A stretch of DNA of 64,000 bases from NCBI GenBank assembly GCA_002633005.1, contig NMRA01000873.1, forward strand, positions 10,600-74,599, written 5' to 3'. Source of the DNA: Phoronis australis (lineage: Eukaryota > Phoronida > Phoronidae). Positions 23,453-34,872 of this stretch are shown piece by piece. Each line of letters starts with the position of its first letter. Position 1 is the stretch's first letter. Both the position numbers and the translations under genes were made by a program. The notes beneath the pieces were generated by a model that worked only from the letters and a program-made list of their open reading frames with translations, was not told where the DNA came from and ran no database searches.

Positions 23453-26400
23453 GACCTCGTTTGATTCCATTTGAGAAGCGCGTACTCGTATGCATGCAAA
23501 TGTAAACATCTCTAAATTATGGAATTTGAGTCTTAGGAATTTTATTGCTCTAGAGCATCATGAAAATAATTTTGTTGAACATAAATCGAGAGGCCTACAC
23601 AGATACATGTACTAATTAGACTGGTCACGTGACAACAGAAGCCGCCAGGTCGCATGTGTTATCTGCTATACAGATCCTGTAGTTGGATATTTGGTCTGCA
23701 ACAACTCATTTCTTGATGATCTTCTTCAAATTTCACAAACCATTCTGATTTCATAAAACGAGCAATTCTACTGGTCAGTTGTTTGACAGGTCAGGAGATC
23801 ATCTACTAATGAAAGGCAAGCAGCTTACTAGTAGGCTCAGGACCTTACTCGTGTACACTAGCAAAATGGCCGCCAATGAAGTGACTGGTCAGTGACATAA
23901 CCATGGATGCTCATGAGAGCGAATTCTGAAAATTTAGCCTCAACTTGTGTCTCTGCAATTACCAGATGTAACTCAAAATGAATAAAATCTCTCTACTCTC
24001 CCTACGCCTCACTTGTCAAAGACTTATCACCAATGTATTGAATGCGTAATAACCTAGTTTGCAGATGAAAGCGGGTATATATGAAATATGTGCATGGTAA
24101 TTAAACAGGTTATCTGAAATGTTCTTAGTTATTTTCTCATTGCTTTAGTTTTGTTTTGAATAGATAAACAGCATGACAAGTGAATTTCCTGAATAAGAAA
24201 AGCACACAAAAGCTGACGAGCAACGAAAATGGTTGCTGAACATACGCTCCACACAACTGACTATTTCCGAAAAATAATTTGATCTCGTTCAGCAAAAGCA
24301 GTATCTTAGAATTACCAACCTTATTAATTTGATAATTTGCGAAAACTTACCATTAACTGTGATGTACTAACAATTATTAATTGCAAAAACCTGTTTCAAC
24401 AACAGCAAAGTGGGAGCGCAAGACGGATTATCTGAATTATGACAATTTCTACGAAACAGGCTACGCACGCTATGTTAACGAGTGTTATGGTGAAGTGCTG
24501 AACATATTGACTACTTACTAGCTAGTTATCCTGATATAAGATATTGCAGCCGCGAAATCTCGTCGTCACACTTAATTCAGTTACCATTATTAAGAGGGAA
24601 AATGGTGACAAAAGAAGATGCAGCTGGGAAACAGGCCGAGGTAATCACACTTTTATTAAGGAAACTGATTTTGTTTTGGAGGAGCTTGAAATAAATAGGC
24701 ACACTTTCTAGGTTCAATTTTTCAGCAGTAACATCAAACAGATACGTAGTTGTTCTGAACCACTTACAGTAACACATTTTGTACCTTAAAAAATAAAAAA
24801 CGCGGCATTGGCCTAACAGATCAACAGCTACCCTCAAATCCAATTCTCCAAAACAAAATTGTGCAATGTAAGCCTTTAAAACCACCAAAAGTGTCGAGCA
24901 AATTTTGAAATCTCCTTTTCAAGTCCGCTAAATGGGTAAACGTGACCTACGGTATAATTTTAGACAAGTTACAAGACAGTTGTATCCGTTCTGTGACACA
25001 TTGAGTACCGGTAAGTGTTCTAGTTGATACCAGCTTTTATCACTCAAGTGAGACGCCAATGGTGTATTTGTAGCAGGCAGAACAATTAGTTGAAATCACT
25101 AAAACAGAGTTCGCTATACTTTTAAGGAAAATTTCCACTAAGAAATAAATTTGAAAAAGGTGGACCCTATCTTTGCAATCGTGGATAAATTCTGGGAAGA
25201 AATGTACCCTTCGGGGTTGTACACTCAGAATGCACCGGCCACATAATTAAATGCCACTGGAAAGGAAACAACACGCTACGTTCAGCTCCGTTCAGGCAAC
25301 CCGGAATGGATTTAGCATGACTGATAAGTAGCAGTCACAAATTAAACCCCACTCACCCCGATCACATGTAAACAGCACCTTACCATATCTTTTGTGTTTG
25401 CAATAAACCTAATCTGGCGCAAAAACAAAATTTACAAGCCTTTATGAATAGGCTTGACTTGCTGCTTGATTGGGGCGTACATTGGTGTCTCCAGAACTCA
25501 TTTGATGTGCTAAGAGACAAAAAACCTGGCCTAGCCTAGTTTTGTTGTACCACGGCCTGTAAACGCTATTTCAACGTCATGGGAATTGTTTTCACTTTCC
25601 AACAGGCCTGGATTTTTATGAGATGAAAAGCACTTTTGAAACACGTCAACAGCGCGTTAACCAATTAGGAGGGGCCGAATTCTTCAAAGTGAAACCTCGA
25701 AATCGAACACGAAATTGCTATCCACGTAAGCAGTTATGAGCCCAAGAATAAAATATTATCTTGAGTTCACACAAAAGTAGAATAGAAAACTCCAAAAATA
25801 ATTTTGAGTTTGATTTCGAGTAAAAAGATTAGACCTTTAGCCAATGTCAGTTCGATGCCACAGAACATTGGAGTTAACTATTAACAAATTTAGGATTGTG
25901 ATATAGTTATTAATCTGTTCTAAGTAAGGTATAACAATCAATTCTAAAATGTGAGGAAACATTATAACGATATTTTCTTACATCACAAGAAGGAAACAAT
26001 GGCGGATCAGTCGAAATACACTTATCTGAACCACAGGCGTCCTCAGCTTCTGATCGTCCCCAATACACTATATATAATACTAAAAGGTATGTCACTCGGG
26101 ACTAGGAATTCCACGGGTGCTTCATTTCAGTCGTCCTTATAAAACACAGAACTCAATAAATTTACACAAAACAGGGGTTCAACAAACTAATAGCAATTGT
26201 TCTTTCTTCTAATACCATTTTCGGTGTCCTGCTCCAGCGAGTTCGCAACATATTCGCGGTCAAAGCACAAAAATCTTCCCAAAAACTCCATGCGTACTAA
26301 CTACTTTGTCACCAAAAATTGCCGATTTATTACGGAAAGTCACGACATCGATGACTCCACACTATTTTCAAAGATAATAAAATCTTTGCTATTTTGTAAC

Positions 26401-27106
26401 CTTCCGTGATGAACTGGCAATATGCCGTCTATCCGTAACTCATCGGATAATTCCGTACCGTACTTGGCCTTGAACGGACTCGTATAGTGTATTGGGGACG
26501 ACCAAAAGCTGAAAATGCCCGTGATATGAACGCTGTCTAGGGCCATGGGCCGACTTATATCCGACGAAGTGTTTCATCCACTTATCGCGCATGCGCATCC
26601 AGATTTTTCCTCGCACTGTCCGATTCGATTTTAGTGTCGGCCAGTAACACACTCTTCTGTTTTATTTTCATGGAGGCTCGCCTCATAATGCGTTTGGCTA
26701 CACCAGTGTGAACATTACGTTTTCAAAAATTAATGCTACTTACAACCCAGTATTCACGCAAAGCCGGATTGTAAGGTTGAAAACATAACGTGATGAGACT
26801 GCGCTAATATTCGTTAGTATAAATGAACCAACAAAAACGCCCTCCTTTTAAAGTTGTGTTCAAAAAAGAAACTTTTTCAAGTGGGTCTACGCGTATGCTG
26901 AAGGTGTTTACTGCTTTGCATGGAGTCGACTGCATGAATTATGTCTCAAGGTCAGAGCTTCCGATTTCTGAATCAGGCTTGCATGTCGTGCACTGATAGT
27001 ATTTGCACGTGCACGTTACTTCTTAACCATATTATCAGCTACAGCATAGTAGAAAAACATTATACAGTGATAATCATGGCAATGGTCTTGGGACCAAAGT
27101 TAACGG
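23453..27106. other. No gene recognised between serpin and Calx-beta gene
   Basis: Serpin 3' UTR to about 24000, then AT-rich DNA with short uninformative ORFs on both strands. GTATAAAT at about 26818, some 285 bp before the next start codon, could be a TATA box. The only structure seen is the inverted repeat listed at 26044-26515. Confidence 0.45.
26044..26515. repeat. Inverted repeat pair, about 30-65 bp arms
   Basis: agcttctgatcgtccccaat near 26048 and its complement attggggacgaccaaaagct near 26493 form arms about 410 bp apart; weaker similarity extends outward. Both, read inward, encode QLL(I/V)VPNTLY, so they are inverted copies of one repeat end, possibly the terminal repeats of a short DNA element. 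Confidence 0.5.
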
Positions 27107-28915
27107 ATGATCCTTGCAAAAATACACAGATATGCTTCAATCAGTCTCGTAATTGCAATGATTAGCTGTTCTGTTGTAGTTTGGATAATTATCATGTTGA
27201 ATTTCAAGTCGACTTTCGGCCAATTACGCACAAGGTATAATTTCGCTGCAGAGTCATCATGGTTGACTATAGACGAAAACGATAACGCAACAAGATTCGT
27301 ACCCATAAAAGTGGTAAGACGTGGTGTTATTACACCAAACCTTACGTTGGTTTGGAAAGTTGTCGGCTTAATTGGTAGATATTCAAATGATTACCCGCCT
27401 ACCGACATTGTAAACCGGCAAGGAAACTTTAGGTTCATCAGTATGCAAAGAGTTTCTGTGTTTTATTTGCAAATTAATAATGACAACCATCCTGAACGGA
27501 ATGAGGACTTCCAAATAAGTCTTTTTTATCCAAATTTCCAACGAATGCTCGCCAGCACGATTTTAACCATACTAGCAAATGACGACCCATACGGAGTGTT
27601 CCGCGTGTCACGCAGACGAGTCTACATTGACGAAAGTTTCCGAAGCACAAGAGAACTGGCGATTGATCGTGGTGGAGGTTGGTGGGGTGCGGTGCAGGTT
27701 ATGTATAAGGTTTTTGGTCAGCAAGAAAAAAATTCTACAGAACGCTTAGTCTATAGTAAAGCCGACGACAGGGATTACTGGAGTGATGATGGCTGGGTAA
27801 TTTTTGATCCGTATGAGATCACAAAAACAATTAGGATTCGTGCGAAAGCTGACACAATAGACGAAGGCACCGAATATTTTACAGTTGTTTTAACTTCGTG
27901 TTTACTGATTCATGAACACCCTCACATAGGGACAAGAGAAAATTTCCTGCCCAGACTTGCTCGAGAAGAGGAAGGAGCCATTAATAGCTTTATCTTTATT
28001 TTGGGTAATGACCATCCGGCTGGTTCCTTTGCTTTGATAACTCGAAATGTCGAAGTGACAGAAGATAGTGGAGAAGCATCTGTCAGTATCACAAGAGAAG
28101 GGGGTGCTCTTGGAGTTGTCACTATATATCTTCGACTCGTCAATAGGAGTGCTACCTTAAACAGTGACTACAAGTTGAACGACACGAGAGTGACGTTTAG
28201 AGAAGGCGAGAGAAGAAAGGAAATAACTGTTAAAATATTAATTGATGCGCTACATGAACCTCGTGACAACTTTTTACTGAAACTAGACCGTGCAGAGGTG
28301 ATGTTCGGAGATACCACATTGAACAAAGCTTATCCCCCTCAAATAATTCAAGACAAAAAGGTTTGCCGCATAGACATACATGACAGTACTCCGACGCATA
28401 CACCTACTTTTTCTGGTGTAACTGTTAGAACTACAGTCCACGAAAAACTAAGCAACGGTACAGTACAAAACAAAACAATTCAAATGATGTACATTGGTGT
28501 AAAGAAGACACGATATTGGGGTTTTCCTGTTGGCTTAGTCATAGGCATTTCAATTAGCTTAGCGGCTTCGTACGTAGTGCGCCGACCTCTGAAGCAAAGG
28601 CCAAAATTTTCAGCTGACCTTTCCTCCAATAAGTGCAAACACGATAATTTGAGAAACGCATTGTCAGTGATAGCAAGGTCAAACAACGAAAAAGCACTCG
28701 AGAGATTTCTGTATAAGTATGACATCATCTGTAGCCACGGCCAAGCCTGGGAAGCAGACGTACAATTTAGGCAGCTGGCTACAGAGAAACTAGAGGAGAT
28801 GAGCAAGACAGAAGTCACAAATCGCCGGCGTCACAGGAAACTGCAAAAAATAATAAGCGCTATCGAGAGAGAGGACTACGACGCCGTGGCACGCATTACA
28901 AGAGGATGCAAGTGA
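27107..28915 (+). CDS. Calx-beta repeat membrane protein with helical-repeat tail
   Basis: Intronless ORF, 602 aa. Residues 12-31 are hydrophobic (signal peptide or anchor). Three Calx-beta-like units follow: about 45-160 ending ILANDDPYGVF, 161-303 ending ILGNDHPAGSF, and 304-425, the clearest (VEVTEDSGEASVSITREGG, SDY, VTFREGERRKEITVKIL). The acidic turn plus (G/A)NDxP linkers is the usual Calx-beta pattern seen in Na/Ca exchangers, integrin beta-4 and surface proteins, where acidic residues can bind calcium. Residues 471-491 are a membrane span (GFPVGLVIGISISLAASYVV), followed by basic residues. The 110-residue cytoplasmic tail has LRNALSVIARSNNEKALERF then LQKIISAIEREDYDAVARI, matching the helical repeats of the gene at 45031. 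I infer a single-pass surface protein, ligand unknown. A decayed paralogue lies downstream at 31790. The upstream start is the first Met of the open frame. Confidence 0.75.
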   Translation: MILAKIHRYASISLVIAMISCSVVVWIIIMLNFKSTFGQLRTRYNFAAESSWLTIDENDNATRFVPIKVVRRGVITPNLTLVWKVVGLIGRYSNDYPPTDIVNRQGNFRFISMQRVSVFYLQINNDNHPERNEDFQISLFYPNFQRMLASTILTILANDDPYGVFRVSRRRVYIDESFRSTRELAIDRGGGWWGAVQVMYKVFGQQEKNSTERLVYSKADDRDYWSDDGWVIFDPYEITKTIRIRAKADTIDEGTEYFTVVLTSCLLIHEHPHIGTRENFLPRLAREEEGAINSFIFILGNDHPAGSFALITRNVEVTEDSGEASVSITREGGALGVVTIYLRLVNRSATLNSDYKLNDTRVTFREGERRKEITVKILIDALHEPRDNFLLKLDRAEVMFGDTTLNKAYPPQIIQDKKVCRIDIHDSTPTHTPTFSGVTVRTTVHEKLSNGTVQNKTIQMMYIGVKKTRYWGFPVGLVIGISISLAASYVVRRPLKQRPKFSADLSSNKCKHDNLRNALSVIARSNNEKALERFLYKYDIICSHGQAWEADVQFRQLATEKLEEMSKTEVTNRRRHRKLQKIISAIEREDYDAVARITRGCK

Positions 28916-29917
28916 TTTAGAAAACGCGGTGAAGTCTGTGGAAAATCGTCAGTGACATTATCTCTAACTTGGCATTTTGTCCCTAACTCGAGCATTCAAA
29001 ACAGCGCTAAAGTAGCACATTAGTACTTAACAGATGTTGTTTTATAGGAATGCAAAGAATAGTCGACTGCTCCAATAAGAATACACCATAGGAACTTCGA
29101 ATGTTGGTCAACACCAACTACAGACGCTGTGCGCGCCAGCACGATCAAACGAATTTGGGGATGGAGCAACACCAGTGGGACTTCTTTGGTGTAAAGATCT
29201 GTTTGGGACAAATGTTCGTGACACCACACAGAACAAAGCACGAATGGACAGAGCTAGAACACTGAATGACAAGCGCCACCAGACACAATTATTACTATCC
29301 ATAATCGGAATCGTACCTCGCCGGATTCCAGTGAAAATTAACTACCACAGAACAGCACATGGTGAGAAAATTGTCCGTGTCTAAATGACTGATAACGTAA
29401 TGGTGTGGCAGCTGGATAAACCCTTTCGCATATGTGCCAAAAGCCAAGCGCATCCACAGAAAGGAGGAAAACCCACAGCTCAAAGACAACATCAACCTAG
29501 GGACGTGTGATGCGTATTCTGCTGTCATGATGAAATAGGACAGATGGTTAGGTCTTCTCATCATCAGTGTGTGCCATAAGTAACGTAAGGCAACTTCATG
29601 AAATCTCTCAACGCCATTGGGACTCTTACGTGACCTATCAGCTCGCGTAACTAATGCTGTGATATGTGTCAAAATTATAACTTCGTGTAGCGTTCCGAAC
29701 GTTGAAATTATAATAACACTACTTCCTGTAACAATAATCACATCACACGTCAAATTAAAAACAAGAAACTGAAATTTAGTTCATAAAAACACATGAATGT
29801 TTCATCCATTATTTGACACAGTAAACACATAGTCTGACGCTGATGTTGGCCAATAGTGAAATATATCAAATAAACAAGGAAAAGTCAGCTACCCCAACTG
29901 GGAATCGAACCATAGGA
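28916..29917. other. No gene recognised; short tRNA-like scrap at the right end
   Basis: 3' flank of the Calx-beta gene. A 152-codon minus-strand ORF at 29753-29295 has no recognisable motif. At 29885-29917 the minus strand reads GGTTCGATTCCC, a B-box-like tRNA T-arm, which pairs in logic with the A-box half at about 31480-31515 on the far side of the transposon inserted at 29918. Confidence 0.4.
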
Positions 29918-31451
29918 GCCGATTTCATAAAGGTGGTTTAACAAAACCAGGTTTAAATCTTAAAACTGGTTTTCCTAAAGCTGGCCTAATTTTAGACCTA
30001 ACTTGCATTTCACCAACATGATTTAAAAGTCTGAAAGCCTGGTTTTGTTAGACCATAACGCCGGTTTAGTAAAACCAGGTTCAAAGTATCTAAGCCACCC
30101 TACTGTGTTGATCCGGATTAACCCAACAAAGAAACTATTGAACTGCTTCAATGAAACCTTGATCACGTGGGTACAAAATGGCACACAGCAGTAGAATCAG
30201 GCAGATATTTTCGAAAAAGCACTAAAAGCTTTTCTCACGGGTAAAAATGTTTCCTCCCATAACTGATCAGAGAAAAAGCCAATGTTATAGTCGAGAACAA
30301 AAAAATTGGAGCCAAATCAAGTCAGCGTAAGCAGCAGGCTTGGAGAGACATTGCTCCAGAATAAAGGCCAGAAAGAAAATTTCATCAGTGAAAATTTTGC
30401 CAGAAAAATGGTGAGAGACCCAGTGGCAGATCCAGGATATCATGAGGAGATATTCCTCATTTTGTATTATCTGTGTCCAACACAATTACACACATTAAAG
30501 TACTTGCTTTCGATTACGCGTAACATAGCAAATGCTCTCATTTTTATTTCCGTGTCATTTTACTTTTTTGCGGCCAAAGAGGTGGGGGGGCACAGGGGCG
30601 GATCCAGGATCTTGAGTTAGGAGGGCCAGGGCAATGCATTGGCAAGAACTTTGCACGTCAGACTTTCGCACCCCCGAACTGCCAAATGGAATCTAGGAGA
30701 ATTTAGGGGGACCATAACCACCTTGGCCCCCTCTCTAAATCGTCCACTGAGGCAGGTCCCTGCCCGACAACTTTAAAATTGGGGACCAATTGGGATGGAA
30801 ATCAGTAAGAATAATCATTATATGCCTATTTAGTCATACGCGTAGCGCTTGCGACGATGACGCTCTGCTCGAACCGTCATATTCTGAGGAATCTGAAGGA
30901 CACCCTTCTGTACGTACTGGTCTACGTCTAGGCGAATCCAGGGGTTCAAGGGGCCCCCTTTTCCCTTGATTTTAGTGATATCAAATCTACAATTTTCCAA
31001 TTGTTTACCCAGACCCTCCTTTTAAAAATCCTTGATCCAACCCCCACCCTTTAAAAATTCTTGGTCCCCTTGTCACGTTTGATCTTGTGTCATCCTACAA
31101 CTCAATATTGAAAATAGTCCGTTCTTGCTCTAAAACTGCGTCGTAAATGCACACCACAGCATCATTCATTTGCGCCTATATCGTACAAGTCTGCCATATT
31201 TAATAGCATTAAACCTAGGTCTGACCAAGTCTAAAGTTAAGCCTGGTTTAAGATCTTAACACAGGTCTAAGTAATATATACCTCGTTGGTGAAATGAAAA
31301 CTGACATAGACCAGGTCTAAACTGGAGTTAAACCAGGTTTTACTAGACCACTGGTCTAAAAGTTAAATCACCTTTATGAAATGCAGATTATCTTTAAACC
31401 TGGTCCAATTTAAACCAGGTTTAACTTTAAACCACCTTTATGAAATCGGCT
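29918..31451. mobile_element. Non-autonomous DNA element with terminal inverted repeats
   Basis: Left end AGCCGATTTCATAAAGGTGG (29918) is matched by its complement at 31432-31451. Both ends are filled with sub-terminal copies of AAACCAGGTTTA-like motifs in both orientations (about 29940-30090 and 31200-31435), as in many MITEs. No transposase was seen; the middle holds another small element at 30593-30749. The element splits a tRNA-derived sequence. I could not find a convincing target duplication and do not assign a superfamily. Confidence 0.6.
30593..30749. repeat. Small MITE, CAGTGGYGGAT family, copy A
   Basis: Starts caggggcggatccagg and ends aaatcgtccactg, complementary ends with purine/pyrimidine runs (gagggcc, ggccccctc). 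Internal words tcgcacccccgaactgccaaa match the complement of the element at 49428-49573, so both are one family. A worn third copy lies at about 42500-42625. Confidence 0.6.
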
Positions 31452-31720
31452 GTTGGTGTCTAGAATGCCGGTCTAATGCTCTTGCCACTGAGCTAAGGAG
31501 GACCCGATATCTGCAATTACTGTTTGCAGCCAACAGTTACGTCACCCATCCCATGTGCGGCAGGACTCTAGATTGCCGGTTTAGTGTCCTTAACGCTGAG
31601 TTATTGAGGACCCGATGTCTTTGCAATTACTGTTTGCAGCCTACTGTTGTCATCTATCCCATGAACCACATTGGTAAGAGCACTAGACCGGCAATCTAGA
31701 GACCTGTGGATGAATGTTTT
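31452..31720. repeat. tRNA-derived SINE-like fragments
   Basis: Minus strand at about 31515-31480 reads TTAGCTCAGTGGCAAGAGCA, a tRNA D-arm/A-box. A worn second copy (aacgctgagttattgagga) lies at about 31590-31612, and a plus-strand one (ttggtaagagcactagacc) at about 31670-31690. Each is next to ccggca(a/t)tctaga. The intervening ctgcaattactgtttgcagc is repeated at about 31512 and 31623, so the unit is dimeric. Acceptor stems do not pair, so these are not working tRNA genes. Confidence 0.5.
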
Positions 31721-31789
31721 ACCCATACGAGCCTATGGTCACGAAATCCTTCGCAAGACTTTAGAAGTGCTGAGGGCTCGTGAAGAGCT

Positions 31790-32620
31790 ATTCGGGTTTT
31801 GTACAAAAATTTAGAACCTCAAGATGACATATGCCAACCGACAGAAATGCCTGCCAACAATAAGGTTGATGAGAGCGACTGCAGCAGCAAAGACGGGTGG
31901 GTAGAATTTGAAACGTACGAGGTCACAAAAAGAACAAAGAATATTCTACAATTCGATACAGTTGATGAGGACTCTGAACATCTAATGTTTCATTGACTGA
32001 GTTTGGGGCGATGCACGGTCACTCTGATGTAACACTAACGAAAAGAACAAACCAAGTCTCGCAAGTAAAAGCGAACGACGCTCCGGACAGGTTTACAGAA
32101 TCAGTAGTAAGCCTGTACAATGTTTTTGTGCTAATACCCCCAAAAATGACAATAACAGGAAGGATACTTCTGTACAAAATTTCGCCAACACCAAGTGCCA
32201 AAGCCGAGTTTTCAAACCGTCTAGCCACCAAGTGCCACTTGACAAGCAAGTTATGGACGGGGAGGCCGATGATGCGCCTCTACGTCACAACCGGAAGTCA
32301 CGGGTCCACATAGAGAGAATAGGAAATCCTTTAGTCAATGCTTCCTTCAGAAGTGGTCAATGGGACTGCTAAACAAAACAAGGACTACCTCTGTGAATGG
32401 ATTACGTGGGTACCATTTGGCGATGGTGAGAGGACAGACAACATAACTGATCAAGTACTGGCCGATAAAACACCATAGCTTACGGAGTACATTGGACTTG
32501 TACTCCTTCACGTAGAAGTGAAGCTCGGAGAGAATTGTTCGTGAACTCTGACGTTACGCACAAATGGAGACATGAAGAACTAGTTGAGTTTAGGACAATT
32601 TGTACAAAATACATAACAAA
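31790..32620 (+). pseudogene. Decayed Calx-beta paralogue, 5' part
   Basis: Several frames together retrace the ectodomain of the 27107 gene. VLYKNLEPQ...SSKDGWVEFETYEVTK...DTVDEDSEH matches VMYKVFGQQ...SDDGWVIFDPYEITK...DTIDEGTEY. KANDAPDRF corresponds to the GNDHPAGSF linker. NGTAKQNKDYL...VPFGDGERTDNIT corresponds to the third repeat (NRSATLNSDY...FREGERRKEIT). Stops and frameshifts break it at least three times, and the first third of the gene is missing. The Gypsy insertion at 32739 cuts its 3' part. It is a dead duplicate. Exon remnants of a spliced gene are less likely, because no matching splice sites were seen. Confidence 0.65.
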
Positions 32621-32738
32621 AAGTATTACCATATCAACAATGATAATATCAACACCATTGACAAACACTCAAACAACAAGCGCCAGATAAACTAGACAAT
32701 GAGTTGTAAGTTTAACGAGTTTAATTCGCAGCCGACAA

Positions 32739-32914
32739 TGTTACGTTATGGTCAGTAGTAACTAAAGATGTCGCTACCAGTGTCTTAGTATAGTAGGCAT
32801 GCTCTGTTACCTACTTCCTGTTCCGGTTTGTTTCATGTACTCTCAATATAAATGTCTTAGTCACAATCGTATCGATCTTCATCTTTGGTCCGAAACCAGC
32901 ATAGAAACACAACA
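32739..32914 (+). repeat. 5' LTR of the Gypsy element
   Basis: TGTTACGTTATGG at the left, ACACAACA at the right; contains caatataaatg, a possible TATA region, about 65 bp before its end. Preceded by gacaa. Confidence 0.92.
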
Positions 32915-33073
32915 TGGTGGCAGCGGCGTGAGACGATCCCACACCTGACGCGGAGACCACCATTTCAACACTGCCCTGTAGTTTTTGCATTTTTTTTCAC
33001 CCTAAATAAACATTGCCATACCGGTGAGTTTTTTCCAATTTACTTTACAATACCCCAACGCCACACCGCCACG

Positions 33074-34085
33074 ATGTCAGACGGAGAGGACAACCCTCAA
33101 CCAACGCTCCACAACTCCAATTTACTTGGGGTGAAACCACCCTCTTTTGATTGGAAAATTGACAACTTACCCAAAACGTTCCGTAATTTTAAGAGGTATT
33201 GCAACCTGTTTCTCAGCACTCCTGCGTACACCAGCCAATCGCCAGCGACCAAAGTGAGCTATATACTCTTATGGCTGGGACCCAGATCCCTCAAAATTTT
33301 TGATTCCTGGTCCCTCACGCCCGAACAGCAAGAAGACCCGACAACAGTTTGGGATCGCTTCGAGAAATATTTTGAGCCGAAAGCAAGTTTTCGTGTTTGC
33401 CGTTTTCAACTTAGACAGATGACACAAGACAGCAACGAATCTATCGACGACTTCTTTACGCGCCTTCGACTACACAAGGAGAAATGCAACTTCGGCAACA
33501 AAGATGCTACAGACGACGCAATACTTGACCAAATTATCCAAGGGGCAAACTCACAACAAGTTCAGAAGAAACTACTCGAACAAGACCAGGACAAACTCAA
33601 GCTGAAACATGCTCTTGATATCGCCCGTACGTATGAATGCACCCAAGCACAACTGCAACAAATCGGTCGTCCGACCACGGAAATCCATGCAATCAAAAGA
33701 CATACACGTGAAGAGAGCTCTGCAAAACGCTACACAGATAGAAAACCGACACCCAGCGACACATGTGGAAACTGTGGAAAAGAGCTGCATAGATATCGCA
33801 GCCAATGTCCGGCTAAGGGACAAACCTGTCACCGATGTGGAAAGGTGGGACACTGGGGAGATGTCTGTCGCTCATCAGGCAACCCGGTTACAAGGCCCAA
33901 GGCTCACCCACCACCCAACCCTCCGCGATTCCACGCTACTTCTCATGTACCCGAGACTGACGAAATCTCGTTTGAAAACTTAGTCTTCGACTCTATCGGT
34001 CCTGATGCCAAACAAGAGGATTTTGCTGATATTAACATTTGGCACGAACACCGTAAACGTGGTATCCTCAGAGGCAAGGTGGATA
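33074..34085 (+). CDS. Gypsy gag with start of protease, cut by the gap
   Basis: The start MSDGEDNPQP at 33074 follows a Kozak-like cgccacg. The frame is open further upstream from 32885, but that part overlaps the LTR and leader. Order: capsid-like region about residues 30-190 (FKRYCNLFLS, TVWDRFEKYFEP, SIDDFFTRLRLHKEKC) and a nucleocapsid with two zinc knuckles (CGNCGKELHRYRSQC, slightly off consensus, and CHRCGKVGHWGDVC, a clean CX2CX4HX4C). The last visible residues, RGILRGKVD, are the approach to a retropepsin D-(T/S)-G site, which is lost in the run of n. Intact as far as visible. Confidence 0.85.
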
Positions 34086-34872
34086 NNNNNNNNNNNNNNN
34101 NNNNNNNNNNNNNNNNNNNNNNNNNNNNNNNNNNNNNNNNNNNNNNNNNNNNNNNNNNNNNNNNNNNNNNNNNNNNNNNNNNNNNNNNNNNNNNNNNNNN
34201 NNNNNNNNNNNNNNNNNNNNNNNNNNNNNNNNNNNNNNNNNNNNNNNNNNNNNNNNNNNNNNNNNNNNNNNNNNNNNNNNNNNNNNNNNNNNNNNNNNNN
34301 NNNNNNNNNNNNNNNNNNNNNNNNNNNNNNNNNNNNNNNNNNNNNNNNNNNNNNNNNNNNNNNNNNNNNNNNNNNNNNNNNNNNNNNNNNNNNNNNNNNN
34401 NNNNNNNNNNNNNNNNNNNNNNNNNNNNNNNNNNNNNNNNNNNNNNNNNNNNNNNNNNNNNNNNNNNNNNNNNNNNNNNNNNNNNNNNNNNNNNNNNNNN
34501 NNNNNNNNNNNNNNNNNNNNNNNNNNNNNNNNNNNNNNNNNNNNNNNNNNNNNNNNNNNNNNNNNNNNNNNNNNNNNNNNNNNNNNNNNNNNNNNNNNNN
34601 NNNNNNNNNNNNNNNNNNNNNNNNNNNNNNNNNNNNNNNNNNNNNNNNNNNNNNNNNNNNNNNNNNNNNNNNNNNNNNNNNNNNNNNNNNNNNNNNNNNN
34701 NNNNNNNNNNNNNNNNNNNNNNNNNNNNNNNNNNNNNNNNNNNNNNNNNNNNNNNNNNNNNNNNNNNNNNNNNNNNNNNNNNNNNNNNNNNNNNNNNNNN
34801 NNNNNNNNNNNNNNNNNNNNNNNNNNNNNNNNNNNNNNNNNNNNNNNNNNNNNNNNNNNNNNNNNNNNNNNN
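34086..34872. other. Assembly gap, 787 n
   Basis: The gap falls between the protease start and the zinc-binding domain of integrase, so protease, reverse transcriptase and RNase H are all missing. In Gypsy elements these need well over 1.5 kb, so either the gap length is too small or this copy is internally deleted. Confidence 0.8.

Noticed and set aside
29295-29753. 152-codon minus-strand ORF
   Set aside because: No recognisable motif, biased hydrophobic composition, no exon support; treated as chance.
31452-31720. Working tRNA genes
   Set aside because: D-arm and anticodon-like parts are visible, but acceptor stems do not pair, and T-arms are missing or separated by a transposon.
32885-33073. 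Starting gag at 32885
   Set aside because: This would place coding sequence in the LTR end and primer-binding site; the Met at 33074 has a better context and starts the Gag-like sequence.
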